Positions 17,912 to 26,197 of a DNA stretch of 64,000 bases are shown here, piece after piece (position 1 is the first letter of the stretch; each line of letters starts with the position of its first letter). A model generated the notes under the pieces. The model saw only the letters and a program-made list of their open reading frames with translations, was not told the origin of the DNA and ran no database searches. This stretch comes from Herbaspirillum aquaticum. GTDB taxonomy: Bacteria; Pseudomonadota; Gammaproteobacteria; Burkholderiales; Burkholderiaceae_D. The translations under genes were made by a program, and so were the position numbers. The stretch lies in the NCBI RefSeq assembly GCF_002213425.1, contig NZ_NJGV01000005.1, positions 186,001 through 250,000 on the forward strand, written 5' to 3'.

Positions 17912-18991
17912 TCAGGCCTGCAGGCGTGCGTGCAGCTGGTCGAAGCGGGCAGTCCACTGGCTGCGCCATTGCTGGCGCAGCGACGGCGCCATCCACGCCG
18001 CATCCAGGCCATTGAGCATGAAGGCCTTGAAGTCGCGGACCTGCGCGCCCAGTTGCAGCATCATCAGCCAGGCGCCGCTGGGCGTGACCAGATGCAGCGT
18101 CGGATCGTCGGTGTTGGGGTGCAAACGCAGCCCGGCCGCCAGCATCTGGCGGATCGGATGATCCTGCGCCCAGCGCTGCGGCGCCAGCGTGCGCAAGTAG
18201 TAAGAGTTGGTCGGCACCACCGTGAAGACCAGCCCGCGTTCAACGCAACGTTGCATCAGTTCGGGGTTGTCGACGATGGTGTAGCCATGGTCGATGCGGT
18301 CCACCTGCAGCAGGTCGATGGCGGTGGCCACGTTGTGCCAGGGCATGCCGAATTCACCGGCATGCGCCGTGGTCTTCAGGCCCGCTTCGCGCGCCAGGCG
18401 GTAAGCGGCTTCGAACAGTTCGGGCGGACGATCATTCTCGCGGTAATCCATGCCGATGCCTACCACTTGCGGTGCGCGCCTGGCCAGCATCCACTGCACC
18501 ATGGCCACGGCTTCTTCGGGGCTGGCTTCGCGGTCGATGCTGGGGATCAGGCGTCCGATGATGCCGATCTCGCGCTCGGCATCGACGATGGCACGCACGA
18601 TGGCGTCCTGCGCGTCGGCGTAGGCAATGCCCGAGACGCGCACCGTGCCGGTCGGGTTCCAGAAGAACTCGCTCCAGGCCACGCCGTGGGCGTGGGCATC
18701 CTGCAGGTATTCGTAGGTGATGCGGTAGAGGTCGTCGGGCTGGCGGATCAGCTCGGCATCCAAGGCGCGCAGCACGCGCAGCACGCCGACCGGTTTTTCA
18801 CCGCGGGTATAGAAGGCGTCGATCTCTTCCGGCGAGACCGGATGACCGGCGCGGGCGGAGAGATCGCTGAAGGTTTCGCGGCGCACCGCGCCGAACAGGT
18901 GGCAATGCAGTTCGACCTTGGGCAGCGCCCGCACGAATTGTTCGAGCGTGAGCGGGCCGGTGTCTTGTTGGTGGTGGTTGTCGAGGGTCAT
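17912..18991 (-). CDS. add: Adenosine deaminase-family protein, divergent
   Basis: A 359-residue amidohydrolase of the adenosine/adenine deaminase family, which hydrolyses the 6-amino group of purines using zinc. Metal and catalytic motifs are present: HCH at residues 29-31 (KVELHCHLFGAVR), TTAHAGEFG, RIDHGY and HPNTDDP. The N-terminal motif differs from the usual HxHLDG, so substrate preference may differ. ATG 18991 is preferred over 19024; neither has a strong ribosome site. It is the last gene of the nucleoside operon, 54 nt after the nucleoside hydrolase. Confidence 0.9.
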   Translation of the reverse strand: MTLDNHHQQDTGPLTLEQFVRALPKVELHCHLFGAVRRETFSDLSARAGHPVSPEEIDAFYTRGEKPVGVLRVLRALDAELIRQPDDLYRITYEYLQDAHAHGVAWSEFFWNPTGTVRVSGIAYADAQDAIVRAIVDAEREIGIIGRLIPSIDREASPEEAVAMVQWMLARRAPQVVGIGMDYRENDRPPELFEAAYRLAREAGLKTTAHAGEFGMPWHNVATAIDLLQVDRIDHGYTIVDNPELMQRCVERGLVFTVVPTNSYYLRTLAPQRWAQDHPIRQMLAAGLRLHPNTDDPTLHLVTPSGAWLMMLQLGAQVRDFKAFMLNGLDAAWMAPSLRQQWRSQWTARFDQLHARLQA

Positions 18992-19045
18992 GAAACGCAA
19001 ATCAGTGGAGAGGGCCGGGGCCATTGAGCTTGGAGGTCGGCCTCT

Positions 19046-20014
19046 TCAGGAGAGCCTGCCCAGCAATTCCTGCATCATGCATTGCATGGCACGCGGGCCG
19101 TCGACCGTCATGGCGACCTCGGTATTGGCCGGGGCGCGGCGCGGTACGCGGAATTCGCAGACCGTCATGCCGCGCGTGAGGCGGCCCTGCAATTCGATGT
19201 CCACCCGCGCCGGCTGGAAGCTGAACAATTCCGGCCGCTTGAGCCAGATCGCCACCGCCGGGTCATACATCGGCATGGGTACCGAGCCGTCCGGACTGCG
19301 GATGCGCAGGTAGGCATCGAAGTAGCCTGCCAGCCATTTGGCGCGCGGGGTACCCAAGGCCCGTACCTGCTGGACTTCGGCGGCGGTCACCAGCAGCTGG
19401 CGGCACAGGTTCAGGCCGAACATGCGCAGCGGGATGCCGGAGCGGAACACCACATCAGCCGCTTCCGGATCGGCAAAGATATTGAATTCTGCAGCCGCCG
19501 TGTGATTGCCCTGGTCGGCCGAGCCGCCCATGAGGATGATTTCCTTGACCATGCCCGCGATCTCGGGCGCGCGCTGCAAGGCCACGGCCACATTGGTCAG
19601 CGGGGCGATGCACATGAGCGTGATCTCGCCCGCATGCAGGCTGATCGCCTCGATCATGGCATCGACTGCATGCGGCAGCGGATCGCGTTGCAGTTGCCGC
19701 GACTGGCGCGCTTCGAGCTCGGCGATGTCGACCTGGGGCAGGGCATCGCCCGTGGTGGCCATGCCGGATTCACCGAGGATGCCTTGTGCAGTTTCCACGG
19801 CGCCGGCCAGCGGCCGCTCGCAGCCCGCATAGACGGGCACGTCGAGCTGGTAATGCTGCTTGATGCGCAGCGCATTGTCGTAGGTGGTGACCAGCGGGGC
19901 ATTGCCTGCCACGACTGAAACGCCCAGCCAGTTCACTTCCAGGTTGGCCGACAGCATCAGCATGGCCAGCCAGTCGTCAAAGCCGGGGTCGGTATCGAGC
20001 CAGATCTTGTGCAT
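19046..20014 (-). CDS. Inosine/uridine-preferring nucleoside hydrolase
   Basis: Hydrolyses the N-glycosidic bond of ribonucleosides to base and ribose. The 322-residue protein opens with the calcium-binding signature DTDPGFDD (residues 7-14) and also has the GNAPLVTTYDNAL, LMCIAPLTNVAVAL and AEFNIFADPEAA segments of the family. The ATG at 20014 follows a GAAGAAGAAG purine run that can act as a ribosome site. It lies between the ABC ATPase (32 nt) and the deaminase, indicating use of imported nucleosides. Confidence 0.94.
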   Translation of the reverse strand: MHKIWLDTDPGFDDWLAMLMLSANLEVNWLGVSVVAGNAPLVTTYDNALRIKQHYQLDVPVYAGCERPLAGAVETAQGILGESGMATTGDALPQVDIAELEARQSRQLQRDPLPHAVDAMIEAISLHAGEITLMCIAPLTNVAVALQRAPEIAGMVKEIILMGGSADQGNHTAAAEFNIFADPEAADVVFRSGIPLRMFGLNLCRQLLVTAAEVQQVRALGTPRAKWLAGYFDAYLRIRSPDGSVPMPMYDPAVAIWLKRPELFSFQPARVDIELQGRLTRGMTVCEFRVPRRAPANTEVAMTVDGPRAMQCMMQELLGRLS

Positions 20015-20046
20015 GTTTGTCTTCTTCTTCAAAGGTCGAGGGGAGC

Positions 20047-21060
20047 TCAGGCAGCCAATGCCAGTGCCTCATGCGCAGGCAGGTCGAAGTGCACGGTGTC
20101 GCCCTCACGGGCCGAGGCCAGGGCGGCGGGCGCCATGCCGCGCACCTCGCCCAGCGCGGTCTGCAACAGGTATTCGACATGCTCGCCGAGGAAACCGCGC
20201 GAGAGCACGCGGCCCGCGTAGGGACCGCTGCCGACCTGCACCTGCTGCACCCGCCATCCGGCGCAGGCGGTGCCTGCGGGCAGGCCGGCCAGCGGCAGTT
20301 GGCCCGCCGCACCGTGCAGCTGGCCGTCGCGATAATCGAACAGGTTCTCGAAGCCCATGAAGTTGGCCACGAAGCGCGTGCGCGGCGCATTGAAGAGCTG
20401 CTCGGGCGTATCGAGCTGCTCGATCTTGCCGCTGTTCATGACCACGATACGGTCCGACATGGCCAGCGCTTCATCCTGGTCGTGGGTCACGTAGAGCATG
20501 GTGATGCCGAGCTCGCGCTGGATGCGGCGCAGCTCGGCACGCATCTGCACACGCAGCTTGGCATCGAGGTTGGACAGCGGTTCATCCAGCAACAGCAGCT
20601 TGGGTTCGATCACGATGGCACGCGCCAGCGCCACGCGCTGTTGCTGGCCGCCCGACATCTGCGCAGGCAGGCGCGCTTCGAAACCGGCCAGGCCGACGGC
20701 GGCGATGACCTTCTCGACGCACTGGCGCAATTCGGCGGCCGGCACCTTGCGCAGGCGCAGGCCGAAGGCCACGTTGTCGAATACGTTCAGGTGCGGGAAC
20801 AGCGCATAGGACTGGAATACCAGGCCGATGTCGCGCTTGTTGGGCGGCAGGCGGCTGATGTCGCGGCCATCGAGCGTGATGCGGCCGGCGCGCAGGTCGA
20901 TAAGGCCGGCGATGGCGCGCATGGTGGTGGTCTTGCCGCAGCCGCTGGGGCCCAGCAGCGAAATCAGTTCGCCGCGTTCCACGGCCAGGTCCAGGCCTTC
21001 CACGGCGGTCCTGGCGTTGCCGTAGCCGAGCGCCACTTGCTGCAGATTCAGGTAACTCAT
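20047..21060 (-). CDS. ABC transporter ATP-binding protein, PotA-like
   Basis: A 337-residue importer ATPase with Walker A GPSGCGKTT (about residues 38-46), Q-loop VFQSYALFPH, signature MSGGQQQR, Walker B LLLLDEPLSNLDA and the switch histidine in YVTHDQDEA. About 100 C-terminal residues form a TOBE-type regulatory domain. Sequence type is that of polyamine/iron/sugar importers (PotA/AfuC/UgpC). Downstream purine-nucleoside enzymes suggest a nucleoside or base substrate in this case. Confidence 0.95.
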   Translation of the reverse strand: MSYLNLQQVALGYGNARTAVEGLDLAVERGELISLLGPSGCGKTTTMRAIAGLIDLRAGRITLDGRDISRLPPNKRDIGLVFQSYALFPHLNVFDNVAFGLRLRKVPAAELRQCVEKVIAAVGLAGFEARLPAQMSGGQQQRVALARAIVIEPKLLLLDEPLSNLDAKLRVQMRAELRRIQRELGITMLYVTHDQDEALAMSDRIVVMNSGKIEQLDTPEQLFNAPRTRFVANFMGFENLFDYRDGQLHGAAGQLPLAGLPAGTACAGWRVQQVQVGSGPYAGRVLSRGFLGEHVEYLLQTALGEVRGMAPAALASAREGDTVHFDLPAHEALALAA

Positions 21061-21072
21061 CAGGTTCTCACA

Positions 21073-21852
21073 TCACATGTATTTGGAAATGCCCAGCACC
21101 TTCTCGGTGACCAGCACGAAGGCCATGGTGAACAGCACCAGCAGCGTGGACAGCGCGGCAATGGAAGGATCGAAACTGTTTTCCATGTGGCCCAGCATTT
21201 CGATGGGCAGGGTGCTGATGCCCGGGCCGGTGAGGAACAGCGACACCGGCACCTGGTTGAAGGAGGTCACGAAGGCCAGGAAGAAGGCCGCGATGACCGC
21301 GCCCCGGATATTGGGCAGCACCACCAGCCGGAAGGTCTGCATGCGCGTGGCCCCCAAGGTGATGGCGGCTTCCTCGATATCGACCCGCAGGTTGGCCAGG
21401 CTGGAATAGACCACCCGCACGGCATAGGGCGTGAGCAGCCCGACGTGGCCGATCAGCAGGCCCAGGAAGACGGGGGCATCGACCAGCAGCACGAAGTGGC
21501 GCAACAGGCCCAGGCCCACCAGCATGGCCGGGATGATCAGCGGCGACGTCAGCACCTGCTTGATCACCGCCATGCCCGGCGGCGGCATGCGCGACATCGC
21601 ATAAGCCACGGGTACGCCCAGCAGCAGCGCGATCACGGTCGCCAGCAAGCCGATCTGCAGGCTGGTGCCGAAGGCCTGGCGGAATTCCTCGGCCTGCAGC
21701 ACCGAAACGATCCAGCGCAGCGAATAGGAGGGTGGCGGGAAGGCCAGCGTCTCGCCGCCGCTGAACCCGGCCAGGAAGACGATGATGAATGGCCCAAGCA
21801 GGAACAGCATCACGGCCCACAGCACCACGCGCGGGAAAAGTCCTTGTTTCAT
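21073..21852 (-). CDS. ABC transporter permease, PotC-like
   Basis: A 259-residue inner-membrane permease with about six TM helices (first at FLLGPFIIVFLAGF). The EAA loop reads EEAAITLGATRMQTFRLVVLP and contacts the ATPase. It is 12 nt upstream of the ATPase and overlaps the other permease by 4 nt (ATGA). Its length and topology match the second permease of PotABCD-type systems. Confidence 0.94.
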   Translation of the reverse strand: MKQGLFPRVVLWAVMLFLLGPFIIVFLAGFSGGETLAFPPPSYSLRWIVSVLQAEEFRQAFGTSLQIGLLATVIALLLGVPVAYAMSRMPPPGMAVIKQVLTSPLIIPAMLVGLGLLRHFVLLVDAPVFLGLLIGHVGLLTPYAVRVVYSSLANLRVDIEEAAITLGATRMQTFRLVVLPNIRGAVIAAFFLAFVTSFNQVPVSLFLTGPGISTLPIEMLGHMENSFDPSIAALSTLLVLFTMAFVLVTEKVLGISKYM

Positions 21853-22709
21853 GTCGTCCTCCGGGGTGCGGCAATACGTTTCAGGCCGGCGTTGACGGCC
21901 AGCGTCATCGCCACCAGGATCACCGCGATCACGTTGGCGGTGCCGAAATCACTTTCCACGCTGACCTTCTGGTAGAGCAGCGTTTCCAGCATCAAGACCT
22001 TCGGTCCGCCCAGCAGGGCCGGGGTGACATAGGCGGTGACGCTGCCGGTGAAGACCAGGGTGCCGCCCACGATCAGGCCTTCCTGCGTCAGCGGCAGCGT
22101 CACGCGGGTAAATACCTGCCAGGCATTGGCGCCCAGCGTCGAGGCGGCCAGTGCGAGGTCGGCCGAAATGTTTTCCATCGCACTGACGAGCGACATCAGC
22201 ATCAGGGGCAGCAGCAATTGCAGCAGGCCTACGAAGACCGCCATTTCGGTAAAGAGCAGGCGTTGCGGCTCATCGGCCAGCCCCAGCTGCAGCAGCACCG
22301 CGTTGACCGCACCATTGCGTCCGAACAGCACGATCCAGGCATAGGTACGCGCAATGGGCGAGACCATCAGCGGCAGGATCATCATGCCCAGCACCAGCCC
22401 GCGCCAGCGCGCAGGCACCCGCACGATGGCCTGGGCGGCGGGATAGCAGAGCAGGGCCGAGCAGAGCGTCACCAGGGCCGCAATGCGCAGGGTGCGCCAG
22501 AGAACCTGCAGGTGCAGGGGCTCGGCAAAGAAATCGGCGAAGCGGGCCAGGCTCCATTGCAGCGGGCCGCCGTCGAGGCTGTCGGGGCCGCCGATGCGGA
22601 AGGCATCCAGCAGCAGGGCCGCCACCGGCAGCAGGAAACAGACCAATGTGAAGATCAGCGCAGGCGTGACCAGCATCAGTCCGAGGCGTGATTTGGAAGA
22701 GGCGAGCAT
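21849..22709 (-). CDS. ABC transporter permease, PotB-like
   Basis: A 286-residue inner-membrane permease with six predicted TM helices (first at LVTPALIFTLVCFLLPVAAL). Its EAA loop reads LALAASTLGANAWQVFTRVT. The ATG at 22709 (MLASSKSRLG) is chosen over the in-frame 22748 because it places the first TM near the start and leaves a 78-nt gap to the binding-protein gene. It pairs with the downstream permease as the heterodimeric channel. Confidence 0.93.
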   Translation of the reverse strand: MLASSKSRLGLMLVTPALIFTLVCFLLPVAALLLDAFRIGGPDSLDGGPLQWSLARFADFFAEPLHLQVLWRTLRIAALVTLCSALLCYPAAQAIVRVPARWRGLVLGMMILPLMVSPIARTYAWIVLFGRNGAVNAVLLQLGLADEPQRLLFTEMAVFVGLLQLLLPLMLMSLVSAMENISADLALAASTLGANAWQVFTRVTLPLTQEGLIVGGTLVFTGSVTAYVTPALLGGPKVLMLETLLYQKVSVESDFGTANVIAVILVAMTLAVNAGLKRIAAPRRTT

Positions 22710-22787
22710 GGGGCGCAAACGAGGTCCGGAAAGAAAAGGGCGGCGCACTGCCAGCGGCAGGCGTCGCCACGGCGTGAAAGGTTACGC

Positions 22788-23840
22788 TTACTTGCTGATG
22801 CCCTTGTTCCACTGTTCCAGCCAGCCCGAGCGGTACTTCAGCAGGTCTTCCGGCTTGACGAACTTGAGCGAGGCGATGTGTTCACCGCCATAGGTATTGA
22901 ATTCGGCCTTGTCCTTGGGCAGCACGACTTGCGTATTGACCGGCGAATCCACCAGTTCCATGGCCAGCGCCGTCTGCACTTCCTTGGAGAGCCAGAAGTC
23001 CATCAGCTGGTAAGCCAGGTCGGCATTCTTCGATTTGGCGACGATGCCCATCACGTTCATGCCGGCGGCCTGACCCTCGGCGGGGATGGCCCATTTCAGC
23101 GGCATGCCGGTCTTCATCAGTTGCGACCAGGTGAAGCGCGCCACCGGTGCCACCCAGATCTCGTCCTGGGCAAACAGCGACGACAACTGCGCGCTGTTCT
23201 TGGTGAAGGTCACCACGTTGTTCTTGATCGAGAGGATCTTCTGCATGCCGGTGCCATAGTCGCCGCCCTTGCCGCCCCAGGCCAGGTCGGCCATTTGCAG
23301 GGCCAGCGGACCTTGCGTGGTGCTCACATCAGGCAGCGCCAGGCGGCCCTTCAGTTCGGGACTCCACAGGTCCTTCCAGGATTGCGGGGCGCGCGTCTTG
23401 TCGCTGCGGTAGACCAGGCCGACCGAATAGATGGTGTAGCCGACTGCGTAATTGCCGCCGATGGGATTGCGGGCGAAGGGATAGATCTGGCTGTAATTCT
23501 TCAGCTTGGCATAGTCCAGCGGCTGTACCAGGCCCTTGCGGGCGGCTTCGAGCATGCCGAAGTCCGACAGCAGCACCAGGTCCACCACCGGATTGTTGCG
23601 GCGGGCGTCGAGCTTGGCGATGCGATCGGCATTGTTGCCGGTTTCCACCACGATCTCGCAGCCGCATTTTTCCTTGAAGGGGGCATAGACCAGCTTGTTG
23701 AACAGCGGCTGGGAAATCGGATACGCCGACAGCACCAGCGTGCGCTTTTCCGCGTGGGCCGGGGTCGCCAGCAGGGACAGGCCGAGGCCGGTCATGGCCA
23801 GGGCGGCGAGGGGACGGAAGAAACGTGCGGGCTTGAACAT
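22788..23840 (-). CDS. ABC transporter periplasmic substrate-binding protein
   Basis: A 350-residue family-1 extracellular binding protein (PotD/AfuA type). A Sec signal peptide (LAALAMTGLGLSLLATPAHA) precedes a two-lobed fold with LVLSAYPISQPLFNKL at the start, VVDLVLLSDFGML and VGYTIYSVGLVYRSD. The ATG at 23840 follows AAGGATCCGCC, a fair ribosome site; an earlier in-frame ATG would precede the signal peptide with non-homologous sequence. The ligand is inferred to be a nucleoside, purine or related compound from the operon. A polyamine-like ligand is not excluded. Confidence 0.92.
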   Translation of the reverse strand: MFKPARFFRPLAALAMTGLGLSLLATPAHAEKRTLVLSAYPISQPLFNKLVYAPFKEKCGCEIVVETGNNADRIAKLDARRNNPVVDLVLLSDFGMLEAARKGLVQPLDYAKLKNYSQIYPFARNPIGGNYAVGYTIYSVGLVYRSDKTRAPQSWKDLWSPELKGRLALPDVSTTQGPLALQMADLAWGGKGGDYGTGMQKILSIKNNVVTFTKNSAQLSSLFAQDEIWVAPVARFTWSQLMKTGMPLKWAIPAEGQAAGMNVMGIVAKSKNADLAYQLMDFWLSKEVQTALAMELVDSPVNTQVVLPKDKAEFNTYGGEHIASLKFVKPEDLLKYRSGWLEQWNKGISK

Positions 23841-23931
23841 GGCGGATCCTTGATACCGGTAAAAAGACTGCATATTGTAGGCCCGGCCAGCGCGGGAGCC
23901 ACTGGCCAGGCCTGGGGAGAACAAGTAATGC

Positions 23932-25050
23932 TTAGAACACGTGGCGAACGCCCAGCATCAGCACGGCCTGCTTCTTGTCGCTGGACGAGGGGAAGCCGAA
24001 GATGGTGGCCTTGGTCGCATCACCCGCGGCCAACTGGTAGCTGTAGGTGATGGCCACGTCGGTGCGCTTGGAGAGGAAGTAGTCCGCCTGCAGGTTGATC
24101 TGGTGCCACTTCGGGTTCTTGTTGATGGTGTCGTACTTGCCGGTGGTGTAGAAGTAGGACGCGCCCAGGTTCAGCGCCGGCGTGTAGTGGTGCACCAGGT
24201 TGATGTCGAAGTTCTGCAGCGTCAGCTTGGTGTTGTCCAGGTATTCGTACTTGACGTTGCTGTACATGGCACCGAAGTCGGTCTTGCCAACGGTATAGAA
24301 ACCGCCGGTCCCGGCAATGCGCTGGCGGCGTACGCCGGCCGAGCTGTTGACTGCGCTCTTGTTGAAGATCAGCAGCGAGCTGGCATAGTCGTTGCCCATG
24401 GCGCCGTCGGGACTCTTGCTGCTGTTGGGCTGGTCCATCTGGGTGTAGGCCACGGCCCAGCGGAAGTTGCCGCCCTTGTAGCCGGAGCCGATGCTCATGA
24501 CGCGGTTGACTGCTGCATCACCGGCGGCTTCGCCAAATCCATACAAGGCGGTAACGTTGAAATCGTTGAACATCGGGCTGACATACTTGACCGAGTTCTG
24601 GACCCGCAGGTTGTTGTAGCCGTTGTCGTTGTCGCCGATGTGCACGCCGTTGGAGGCGATGACCACCGGGCCCAGGTAGTCCTTGACCGCTTCATACTGG
24701 CGGCCCAGGGTCAAGGTACCCATGCTGTTGGAGGCCAGGCCGACCCAGGACTGGCGGCCGAACAGGCGGCCGTTTTGCGAGGCCGCGCCGGTCATCATGT
24801 TGAAGCCGTTTTCCAGCGTGAAGATGGCACGGGTGCCGCCGCCCAGGTCTTCCTGGCCACGGAAGCCGATGCGCGGATTCTGGTTGGTGCCCGAGAGCGC
24901 CTCGAAGTTGTGCGGACCGCCCTGGTTGGTGAGATAACCCACGCCCCCCGAGATGAGACCGTAGATCTCGACCTTGCTTTGCGCCTGTGCCTGTGCGCCT
25001 GCCAGCGCTGCCGGAATGGCCAGCGCGCCTATCATCCAGTGTTTTTTCAT
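23932..25050 (-). CDS. Outer-membrane porin, Burkholderia-type
   Basis: A 372-residue 16-strand trimeric porin of the Gram-negative porin family common in Burkholderiales. It has a signal peptide (cleavage AQAQA-QS), the first strand KVEIYGLISGGVGYL, GFRGQEDLGGGTRAIF, and a terminal phenylalanine (GVRHVF) needed for outer-membrane assembly. A ribosome site AGGGGCAGGC precedes the ATG. It is the first gene of the nucleoside operon, so it may be the outer-membrane entry route for the ABC substrate. Confidence 0.95.
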   Translation of the reverse strand: MKKHWMIGALAIPAALAGAQAQAQSKVEIYGLISGGVGYLTNQGGPHNFEALSGTNQNPRIGFRGQEDLGGGTRAIFTLENGFNMMTGAASQNGRLFGRQSWVGLASNSMGTLTLGRQYEAVKDYLGPVVIASNGVHIGDNDNGYNNLRVQNSVKYVSPMFNDFNVTALYGFGEAAGDAAVNRVMSIGSGYKGGNFRWAVAYTQMDQPNSSKSPDGAMGNDYASSLLIFNKSAVNSSAGVRRQRIAGTGGFYTVGKTDFGAMYSNVKYEYLDNTKLTLQNFDINLVHHYTPALNLGASYFYTTGKYDTINKNPKWHQINLQADYFLSKRTDVAITYSYQLAAGDATKATIFGFPSSSDKKQAVLMLGVRHVF

Positions 25051-25168
25051 GCCTGCCCCTGTGGTATTGAGATGGTCTTGCGACCGTTCAGTGTTGGATT
25101 TTGTTGAGAACGGTGTGGAGGATAGGACAAGACGTTAAATAATATAATTTGTTTATATTTATAATTTC

Positions 25169-25183
25169 ATAAATTCGATTTAT
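25169..25183. promoter_or_regulatory. AT-rich palindrome between the LysR gene and the porin operon
   Basis: ATAAAT-TCG-ATTTAT is a perfect inverted repeat inside a roughly 55-bp AT-rich block (25133-25186) that contrasts with the GC-rich surroundings. The position between a LysR gene and its divergent target operon is typical for the regulator's binding site. The block probably also contains both promoters. Confidence 0.55.
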
Positions 25184-25244
25184 AACCAGGCGGCGTTTCC
25201 CATCCCGTGATTGCCTGCTTGCCGACTTCTTTTGAGCGCTTGCC

Positions 25245-26171
25245 ATGATCAAACTGAATCAGAAAGTCACCCTGCGCCACCTGCAGGCCCTGGTCACCCT
25301 GGCCGACACCAACAGTTTCAGCCGCGCCGCCGATGCCCTGGCGGTGACCCAGCCGGCCTTGTCGGCCTCCATCAAGCAGCTCGAAAACCAGCTCGGGACG
25401 CGGCTTTTCGACCGCACCACGCACCAGATCAGCCTGACCGCGCAGGGCAGCGTGGTGCTGGAATACGCCCGCCACCTGCTCAATACGGCCAGCAACATCT
25501 TCGACGACATCGAGCACGCCATCGGTACCGGACGCCACCGCATCCGGGTCGGGGCGATCCCTTCGGCGGTCACGCTGACGGCGGCGGTGATTGCGCGCTA
25601 CAACCAGGCGCATGACGAACATGTGGAAATCCTGCTACAGGATATGCCCAACGATGCCCTGCTCGATGCGCTGCATTCGGGCAAGCTGGATTTCTGCGTG
25701 GGTATCAAGCCGCCGGATTCGCTGTCTTCGCAGACGCTGGAGACGGTGACCCTGTTCGAGGATGAACTGGTCTTGATCGTCTCACGCCGCCATCCCTTGT
25801 CGGCGGCCAAGGAAGTGCAGTGGCGGCAGATGGCGGGCGAGGAGATCGTGCTCTTCACCCAGGGCAGCGTATGGGAATTCGCGTCGGCGGCACTGATGCA
25901 ACACGGGCTGGCGTCATCGCGACGCTACCAGGTGGTGCACAGTGAATCGCTTTACGGCGTGGTGCGCTCGGGCATCGCCATCGGCATCATGCCCAGCCTC
26001 TACACCACCTACCTGCGCGATGACAGCCTGCACGTGGCCCCGCTGCGGCAGCCGACCTTGAAACGCAAGATCGTCCTCATGCGCCGCAACGAGGTCAGCC
26101 GCAGCCACTGGACCGATCATTGTTTCCGCGAGCTGCGCAGCGACCTGAAGCAGGCCAACCAGTGGTTCTGA
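25245..26171 (+). CDS. LysR-family regulator of the nucleoside operon
   Basis: A 308-residue LTTR. The N-terminal winged helix (TLRHLQALVTLADTNSFSRA, QPALSASIKQLE) is followed by a linker helix and a two-lobed effector domain (IRVGAIPSAVTL, LDFCVGI). It is divergent from the porin-ABC-nucleoside hydrolase-deaminase operon, which it most likely controls, with a nucleoside-derived co-inducer inferred. The AT-rich palindrome at 25169-25183 is a candidate site. No defect seen. Confidence 0.93.
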   Translation: MIKLNQKVTLRHLQALVTLADTNSFSRAADALAVTQPALSASIKQLENQLGTRLFDRTTHQISLTAQGSVVLEYARHLLNTASNIFDDIEHAIGTGRHRIRVGAIPSAVTLTAAVIARYNQAHDEHVEILLQDMPNDALLDALHSGKLDFCVGIKPPDSLSSQTLETVTLFEDELVLIVSRRHPLSAAKEVQWRQMAGEEIVLFTQGSVWEFASAALMQHGLASSRRYQVVHSESLYGVVRSGIAIGIMPSLYTTYLRDDSLHVAPLRQPTLKRKIVLMRRNEVSRSHWTDHCFRELRSDLKQANQWF

Positions 26172-26197
26172 CGGCGCACCGCAACGCTCACCGCGCT

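Noticed and set aside
17905..17918. GGCCTG-GT-CAGGCC hairpin between the chemoreceptor and the deaminase
   Set aside because: The loop is only 2 nt, there is no T-run on either strand, and it overlaps the deaminase stop. Not supported as a terminator.
20017..21975. A 652-codon open frame opposite the ABC transporter genes
   Set aside because: It is antisense to clear Walker and permease motifs, with Gln/His/Gly-rich low-complexity translation.
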